Shown in pieces: positions 59,420-64,000 of a stretch of DNA of 64,000 nt. Positions within the stretch are counted from its first letter, which is position 1. Each line of letters begins with the position of its first letter. The stretch is from JBBQWZ01 sp038210135. Lineage in GTDB: Bacteria > Acidobacteriota > Terriglobia > Bryobacterales > Bryobacteraceae. Both the position numbers and the translations under genes were made by a program. Where the stretch lies: the NCBI GenBank assembly GCA_038210135.1, contig JBBQWZ010000007.1:1-64000 (forward strand), in the 5' to 3' direction. Below the pieces are notes generated by a model. It had not been told where the DNA came from, ran no database searches, and saw only the letters and a program-made list of their open reading frames with translations.

Positions 59420-59917
59420 TTAGCGCTGGCGGATCGAGAAGAGCGCCTCGCCGTATTCGACGGGGCGGCCGTTTTCGACGAGCTTGCCAATGATGGTGCC
59501 GGCAACTTCCGCTTCAATCTCGTTCATGAGCTTCATCGATTCGATGATGCAGAGAATCTGTCCGATTTCGACCATGTCTCCGACTTTGACGAACGTCGCA
59601 TCGCCGGGCTTGGCCGCATCGTAATAGGTTCCGACGATGGGCGACTTGACGAGATAGGCGTCGGTCTCGACGGATTTGGGCGAGGGCGTGGCCGGCGGAA
59701 CCGGCGTCATGGGCACGGTGGAGCCTACGCTCGGCGGCATGGGCACGGCGGGCGGCACAGGAATCGAGATGGACGAAGGAGGAGCCGCGACGAAGCCTTC
59801 GTGCATGCCGTTCGAACGGCGAATCCGGACGCGATTATCGCCGCGCTGGACTTCGAGTTCGGCGACACCGGACTCGTTGAACACGTGGAGAAGTTCTTTG
59901 ATCTCTTCGATCGTCAT
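59420..59917 (-). CDS. accB: Biotin carboxyl carrier protein
   Basis: 165 residues. An N-terminal segment (MTIEEIKELLHVFNESGV) is followed by a Pro/Ala-rich linker (about 45-83), and the biotinyl domain at 86-165 carries the biotinylated K129 in ESMKLMNEI. Its start overlaps the pepP stop by 1 bp, the classic pepP-accB-accC order. Confidence 0.96.
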   Translation of the reverse strand: MTIEEIKELLHVFNESGVAELEVQRGDNRVRIRRSNGMHEGFVAAPPSSISIPVPPAVPMPPSVGSTVPMTPVPPATPSPKSVETDAYLVKSPIVGTYYDAAKPGDATFVKVGDMVEIGQILCIIESMKLMNEIEAEVAGTIIGKLVENGRPVEYGEALFSIRQR

Positions 59918-60996
59918 TAGAGGTTGATCAGCTCCTTGGGCGTCGGCGTGAGCACTTCGCGGTTATAGCGAGTGACGAGGACGGTGTCCTCAATGCGGAT
60001 TCCGCCGAACCCTTCTTCATAGACGCCGGGTTCGATGGTGATTACCATGCCGGCTTCGAGTTTGGTTTTCTCGCCGGCGGCGATCCTGGGCGATTCGTGG
60101 ATTTCAAGGCCCAAGCCATGTCCGGTCGAATGGATAAAGTTTTTCTCGAGTCCATGTTTTTTCAGGACGTCGCGGGCGGCCTTGTCGACCTGGCCGCAGG
60201 TGACGCCTTCCTTAATGATGGACAGCGCGGCTTTTTGCGCTTCGAGCACGGCGCGATACATGCGCTTCACCTTCTGCGGCGGAGTGCCGAGGTAGGCGAC
60301 GCGGGTCATATCGCTGCAATAGCCGTCTAAGGTCGCGCCCATGTCAATTAATAATAGTTCATTGTTCGCGATGCGGTGATTGGTGGGATGCGCGTGCGGG
60401 AGGGCGCTACGGACTCCGGCGGCGACGATGGTTTCGAAGCTGGGCTTCTCCGCCCCGCTGCGGCGCATCTGGAATTCAAGTTCGGCGGCGACGTCGGATT
60501 CGCGGGGACCGGGACGGATCAGGGGGACGGTGTGCTGGAAGGCCTTGGAGTTGGCTTCGACGGCACGGCGGATGGCCGCGACCTCTTCATTGGACTTGAT
60601 GAGACGGAGAGTTTCGACGAGGCCGGAAGCGGGTTTGAGGGCGACGCCGAGGGGTAGCTGGCCTTTGAGGAGGTCGAAGCCGTCCACGGTGAGGCGGGCG
60701 CTATCAAAACCTAAGCGCTTGATCTTGAGCCGCTTAATTGCTTTGGCGGCGGCTTCCATCAGGGGGCCTTTTTTAACGATTTCCGTCTTCCCGACGACTT
60801 CCTGCGCGGATTGCACCGCGTAGCGGGGATCGGTGAAGAAGAGGGCGGCGTCGAGGGTGACGAGGAGCAGTCCGTTCGAGCCGGTGAATCCGGTCAAGTA
60901 CCGGACGTTCGGTCCATGTGAAATGAGGAGACCGTCGATCTTGTGCTCGGAAAGCCTTGTGGAAAGGGCGGTTCTGCGTTTTTCAAATTCGGGCAT
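59917..60996 (-). CDS. pepP: Xaa-Pro aminopeptidase (M24)
   Basis: 359 residues: N-terminal creatinase-like domain to about 130, then the M24 metallopeptidase domain with LLIDMGATLDGYCSDMTR (metal aspartates), HSTGHGLGLEIHE (histidine) and MVITIEPGVYEE and GIRIEDTVLV (glutamates). It cleaves N-terminal residues before proline. The first gene of a tight three-gene operon with accB and accC. Confidence 0.94.
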   Translation of the reverse strand: MPEFEKRRTALSTRLSEHKIDGLLISHGPNVRYLTGFTGSNGLLLVTLDAALFFTDPRYAVQSAQEVVGKTEIVKKGPLMEAAAKAIKRLKIKRLGFDSARLTVDGFDLLKGQLPLGVALKPASGLVETLRLIKSNEEVAAIRRAVEANSKAFQHTVPLIRPGPRESDVAAELEFQMRRSGAEKPSFETIVAAGVRSALPHAHPTNHRIANNELLLIDMGATLDGYCSDMTRVAYLGTPPQKVKRMYRAVLEAQKAALSIIKEGVTCGQVDKAARDVLKKHGLEKNFIHSTGHGLGLEIHESPRIAAGEKTKLEAGMVITIEPGVYEEGFGGIRIEDTVLVTRYNREVLTPTPKELINL

Positions 60997-61358
60997 TGGT
61001 ATCGGGCGGCCAATTTCATTATACCAGCGCGGTTACGACGGCCGGTGAATGCTGAATAGCGCGGTTCCAATGCCGACGGTTCGACCGCAAAACCCTACAG
61101 TTCGCTCGCAGCTCTTTGCTCAGGAGAGGGGCCGGCAAACAATTTGATTCCGAAGTTGGGGCTGGAGTCCACATTCATCAGGCGACGAGCAATCCTTCGG
61201 CGACAGATCCACTGGGCCGCGAGGACGGAATCAGAATCAAACTCCTGGCCCTCTACGAAACAGGCCGCGCCCGCTTACCAGGCACCTTTTCCTTCAGTGA
61301 TCGCGGTTCTTCGCTGTGACTTTTTGCGTTCCCGTGGATATATGACACGGAGGCCAAC
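60997..61358. other. Intergenic region with one promoter
   Basis: On the minus strand TGGTATAAT, an extended -10 box, lies at about 61018-61026, 22-30 nt before pepP, giving the operon promoter a short leader of about 15 nt. On the plus strand the rest of the gap shows no convincing gene; CGGAGG precedes the CPBP gene. Confidence 0.5.
61018..61026 (-). promoter_or_regulatory. Extended -10 promoter of pepP-accBC
   Basis: TG, one base, TATAAT on the minus strand; the predicted start is about 61011 and the leader about 15 nt. Confidence 0.5.
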
Positions 61359-62075
61359 ATGGCAACAGCAGTTCTACACGATCCAAGATTCGCAACCAGG
61401 GCAGTCGCAACCTGGCGGCATACGGCGGTTTTGATCGCTTTCTTCGTTGTGATGGCCTGTGCTGGCGCGGTTCTTCAGCATCAAGCAGGACGACACCCCA
61501 ATCTTGTCGAGCACAGACCCAATGTCTCCCTACTGTACGTCTGGCTGATTGCCGGAGAGGTGGCCCTCGCATACTACATCTGGCGGGGATTGCGGCAGCC
61601 AGCCGCCAGCGCTCTTCCTCAGTTGATTGGAGGGAGGTGGGGGAACCTTCGCGCCGTCCTTCTGGATACGTTGCTGGCCTTTGCGTTCTGGATGCTGTGG
61701 AAAGGCATTGCATTCTGCTGGGGGATTTGGCTGGGCTCCGGTCATGCCGCGTCGGTTGCGCCGCTCATCCCCCGAGGCGCCGCGGAATCTTTGCTCTGGG
61801 TGGTGTTGTCGGTCGCTGCTGGAACCGTCGAAGAGTTGGTATTCCGCGGGTACCTTCAACGCCAACTGACGGCGTTCACGGGTAGCGCATGGCTCGCGCT
61901 CGTCCTTCAATCGACGATATTTGGCATTGCTCACGGTTATCAGGGCTTACAGAACTGTCTCGCCATCGGGCTCTATGGTGCATTGTTTACTCTGCTGGCG
62001 TTATGGCGACAGAGCCTTCGGCCGGGTATGATTGCGCATGTCTGGACGGACATCGCTTCCGGCCTTCTGCGCTGA
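61359..62075 (+). CDS. CPBP-family intramembrane metalloprotease
   Basis: 238 residues with about seven membrane helices. The Abi/CPBP motif EELVFRGYLQRQL (motif 1, EExxxR) is followed by FGIAHGYQGLQN (motif 2, FxxxH) and the late GMIAHVWTD (H in motif 4). Members cleave membrane-embedded proteins; Rce1-like prenyl proteases and bacteriocin-immunity proteins belong here. CGGAGG lies 5 nt upstream of the ATG. The next two genes are a sigma factor and its likely anti-sigma factor, so it might be the protease that releases that sigma factor; this is inference. Confidence 0.88.
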   Translation: MATAVLHDPRFATRAVATWRHTAVLIAFFVVMACAGAVLQHQAGRHPNLVEHRPNVSLLYVWLIAGEVALAYYIWRGLRQPAASALPQLIGGRWGNLRAVLLDTLLAFAFWMLWKGIAFCWGIWLGSGHAASVAPLIPRGAAESLLWVVLSVAAGTVEELVFRGYLQRQLTAFTGSAWLALVLQSTIFGIAHGYQGLQNCLAIGLYGALFTLLALWRQSLRPGMIAHVWTDIASGLLR

Positions 62076-62089
62076 CCCCGCGGCCACCC

Positions 62090-62566
62090 ATGGCGGATTT
62101 CAACACCCTATACACGAAGTACTCGGCGGATGTTTTTCGATTTGCGATGTATCTATCGGGCAACCGCAGCGATGCCGAGGACATCACATCGGAGACTTTC
62201 GTGCGCGCCTGGACGGCGCCGGAGCCAATCGTAATGGCAACAGTCAAGGGGTATCTTCTGACCATCGCGCGTAATTTGTTTCTGCAGGAATGCCGCAAAC
62301 GGTCCCGCAGTGCTCCGCTCGACGAGCGTGTCCGCGATCCCCGTCCCGGACCCGAGGTGGAGATGGAACGGAAGACCGAATACGACGTTGTAATGGCCGG
62401 CCTACAGCAATTGCCGGAAGCGGATCGCGCGGCGCTCTTGATGAGTACCCTCGAAGGCCTGCCGTATGAAGAAATCGCACGAGCCTTAGGAATTTCGCTC
62501 CCAGCGGTCAAGATGAAGATCCATCGTTCGCGACTCAAGCTGAGTCAACTGGAGAAAGCCAAATGA
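62090..62566 (+). CDS. ECF sigma factor
   Basis: 158 residues from ATG 62090 (the longer frame to 61889 is the CPBP shadow). Sigma region 2 is FRFAMYLSGNRSDAEDITSE (about 16-35) with WTAPEPIVMATVKGYLLTIA, and region 4 is LPYEEIARALGISLPAVKMK (about 124-143). It starts 14 bp after the CPBP stop and overlaps the next gene by 4 bp. Confidence 0.93.
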   Translation: MADFNTLYTKYSADVFRFAMYLSGNRSDAEDITSETFVRAWTAPEPIVMATVKGYLLTIARNLFLQECRKRSRSAPLDERVRDPRPGPEVEMERKTEYDVVMAGLQQLPEADRAALLMSTLEGLPYEEIARALGISLPAVKMKIHRSRLKLSQLEKAK

Positions 62567-62982
62567 ACGTTCCCAAAGAAGTGATTCTAGACCTGCTGCC
62601 GGTTTACCTGGCTGGAGAAGCAAGCCCGGCGACAAGGGCGTGGTTGGATGAGTACCTGGCCCAAGATTCCGAGTTGACGGAGGAGCTTCGGCGGATCCAG
62701 GCCGAAGGATTCCATCACGCCACGCTCCCGCCCGCGGTTCCCGAACTTGAGTTGCGATCTTTACAGCGTACCCGCCGAACGATGACTCAATTGCGGTGGC
62801 TCTTCGGCATGGGCATGGCCCTTACTGCGATCGGTCTATCGGTGGAGATTAAACTCCGACCAGAGGTCCATGTCCGCTTGCTGCTGTTGGGTTATCCGGA
62901 GCAACTGGCGCCGTGTCTAGCGGCTGGATTGGTGTGCTGGACGGCCTATTTTCTGCTGCGGCGCCGCCTTCGAGTGGGGTAA
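62563..62982 (+). CDS. Putative anti-sigma factor
   Basis: 139 residues, ATGA overlap with the sigma gene. The N-terminus VPKEVILDLLPVYLAGEASP looks like the start of an anti-sigma domain, but the usual His-x3-Cys-x2-Cys zinc ligands are absent. A membrane helix lies at about 74-94 (LRWLFGMGMALTAIGLSVEI) and a second at about 113-133. Position makes it the best anti-sigma candidate. The zinc-free form is known, so absence of ligands does not exclude the role. Confidence 0.7.
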   Translation: MNVPKEVILDLLPVYLAGEASPATRAWLDEYLAQDSELTEELRRIQAEGFHHATLPPAVPELELRSLQRTRRTMTQLRWLFGMGMALTAIGLSVEIKLRPEVHVRLLLLGYPEQLAPCLAAGLVCWTAYFLLRRRLRVG

Positions 62983-63102
62983 CCATAGCGGGTGGCCAGG
63001 CAATCGCCCGTTGACGCAGTTTCCGCCCGTTAGGGATAGTATCGCCCCTCTTAATTTACAATCGCACTCCGCTCAATCTCACGTTCGCGCCTCATCCGCC
63101 GT

Positions 63103-63123
63103 CAGGTAACGTCACGTTACCTG
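63103..63123. promoter_or_regulatory. 21-bp perfect palindrome
   Basis: CAGGTAACGT, C, ACGTTACCTG at 63103-63123 lies between two convergent genes and is followed by TGTACACGGTTACC. It could be a bidirectional terminator lacking a T-run or a protein-binding site. Confidence 0.45.
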
Positions 63124-63182
63124 TACACGGTTACCGCCCGCCAGGGGAATCCTATTGCAGTGCACCGTTTCCGCGCCAGCTT

Positions 63183-63869
63183 TCAGATCCGCCGACGCGC
63201 GAGCAGGAGCAGCAACAGGGCAGATCCGACCGCAAGGGAGGTTGCTGGCTCCGGCGTGGCAACGATGGTGAGCACCACATCGTATGGGCTCGTGAGAGTG
63301 AAACGCTGCCCAAAGGTTGTGGAACCCGTGAAAAGGTTCGGGTCTATCAGGACGTTCGCCCCGGCTGCCCACGATACCGTTCCAAGGTCCAAATCCAACC
63401 CGAAGTTTCCCAGCGAATCGGTGGAAAGTGGCAACTGCGGGGTCGCAATGCCATTTACACCATCGATCACTATAAGGACTCCAGTTGTCAAACTGTTGTT
63501 GTTTGGCGGCCCTATCCCATGAACGTGAAGCATCACGTCGGCGCTTCCCGCCACTGGGAGTACAAAATTCGAGTTGCTGTTGAAACCATAACCCAGGCAG
63601 GAGTCAACAATACAGACGCTAACGAACCTGGCGATTCGAGACGTCAGCGGGTCACTCACCACGTAGACCGGCCCCGGCCCCGGAGCGCCCTCCCCAGGGC
63701 AAAAGGCGACAAAGCATGTTGTCGCCGACAAAGCGAACGGCCCCCCGGGCGGAATACTAAAGGAAGCACTCACGCCCGGATTTCCGTAAATAAGCGGGTT
63801 GCTGATGGCGGTCGCTTGGAGAAGCGAGAAGTTCCCGAGGAGGATTGCAAAGGTCAGGAGTAGTTTCAT
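63183..63869 (-). CDS. PEP-CTERM sorting-domain surface protein
   Basis: 228 residues from ATG 63869 (MKLLLTFAILLGNFSLLQA); an ATG at 63875 is 2 codons earlier. Signal peptide, beta-rich secreted body (SIPPGGPFALSATTCFVAF), then the sorting motif ATPEPATSLAVGSALLLLLL and ARRRI. Third PEP-CTERM protein of the window. A 15-bp palindrome lies 54-68 bp upstream of the first ATG. Confidence 0.88.
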   Translation of the reverse strand: MKLLLTFAILLGNFSLLQATAISNPLIYGNPGVSASFSIPPGGPFALSATTCFVAFCPGEGAPGPGPVYVVSDPLTSRIARFVSVCIVDSCLGYGFNSNSNFVLPVAGSADVMLHVHGIGPPNNNSLTTGVLIVIDGVNGIATPQLPLSTDSLGNFGLDLDLGTVSWAAGANVLIDPNLFTGSTTFGQRFTLTSPYDVVLTIVATPEPATSLAVGSALLLLLLARRRI

Positions 63870-63928
63870 TGACACTCTGCGATTGAAGCGGAGAACTCCG
63901 GCGCGTTCAAGTAGGACAGGGTTATCTG

Positions 63929-63943
63929 TACGTTAGTAACGTA
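63929..63943. promoter_or_regulatory. 15-bp perfect palindrome upstream of PEP-CTERM gene
   Basis: TACGTTA, G, TAACGTA shares the ACGTTA half-site with the palindrome at 63103 in opposite arrangement. It lies 54 bp before the PEP-CTERM gene, a plausible operator position. The remaining bases to the window end contain no gene. Confidence 0.4.
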
Positions 63944-64000
63944 TGCAATCCATAGGCTTGCGCGGTCCGGCCAAGAGTTGGGAGATGAACGGGGACCGAC

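Overview
This is a GC-rich chromosomal window from a Gram-negative, outer-membrane bacterium, most likely an Acidobacteriota member close to Bryobacterales/Solibacter. No rRNA or marker phylogeny supports this; it is inferred from gene content. The relevant genes are Kdo transferase and LpxK (lipid A), three PEP-CTERM surface proteins, two quinoproteins each beside a c-type cytochrome, a DUF1501/DUF1553 pair with a cytochrome-like domain, an ECF sigma factor followed by a TPR-bearing Ser/Thr kinase, Flp pilins and RNase J. I found no tRNA, rRNA or CRISPR array. The left edge cuts into a probable insertion sequence.

Layout. 1-0.8 kb: IS end and a nucleotidyltransferase toxin-like pair. 0.8-5 kb: D-aminoacylase-like amidohydrolase, TPR and unknown proteins, and a repeat cluster. 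5-8 kb: sigma factor and kinase. 8-17 kb: mostly minus-strand catabolic and secreted proteins (PEP-CTERM protein, quinoprotein plus cytochrome c, class C beta-lactamase-like hydrolase, DUF1501 and DUF1553). 17-26 kb: flavin oxidoreductase, PLP decarboxylase, PEP-CTERM protein, S9 peptidase and small secreted proteins. 25.6-29 kb: nucleoside transporter and pyrimidine-nucleoside phosphorylase, a salvage pair on either side of a broken toxin-antitoxin locus. 29-33 kb: DUF5685 protein, a candidate 6S-like RNA, YmdB phosphodiesterase and a RelE/NadS-type toxin-antitoxin pair. 33-42 kb: hybrid histidine kinase, GT-C-like membrane protein, NadD, a WaaA-LpxK fusion and RNase J. 42-49 kb: VapBC, S1/P1 nuclease, MFS transporter, two tandem Flp pilins, GT-C-like protein, TPR protein and DUF72. 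49.5-53.7 kb: an assimilatory sulfate-reduction operon (cysD, cysN, cysH, TauE/SafE). 53.7-58 kb: PD40 propeller protein, pentaheme cytochrome and a second quinoprotein. 58-61 kb: pepP-accB-accC. 61.3-64 kb: CPBP protease, ECF sigma, putative anti-sigma, and a PEP-CTERM protein.

Four non-genic themes stand out. (1) A 27-bp hairpin repeat (family A, core GGCCTCCGGCCTGTGC) occurs in clusters at about 4.8, 21.5, 26.9 and 58.0 kb and once in frame inside a membrane-protein gene. Two further dispersed families (B and C) lie between genes. (2) At least six genes have a good -10 box 5-7 nt before the start codon, which predicts leaderless mRNAs; three of these are toxin-antitoxin-type loci. (3) Perfect palindromes overlap the predicted promoters of cysD and vapB and look like operators. 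(4) Several genes show decay or remodelling: a twice-frameshifted ParE toxin, a CysN with a P-loop-less APS-kinase-like tail, and a pentaheme cytochrome whose signal peptide is reachable only from an ATA start codon.

All calls come from reading the sequence and recognising families. No database search was run.
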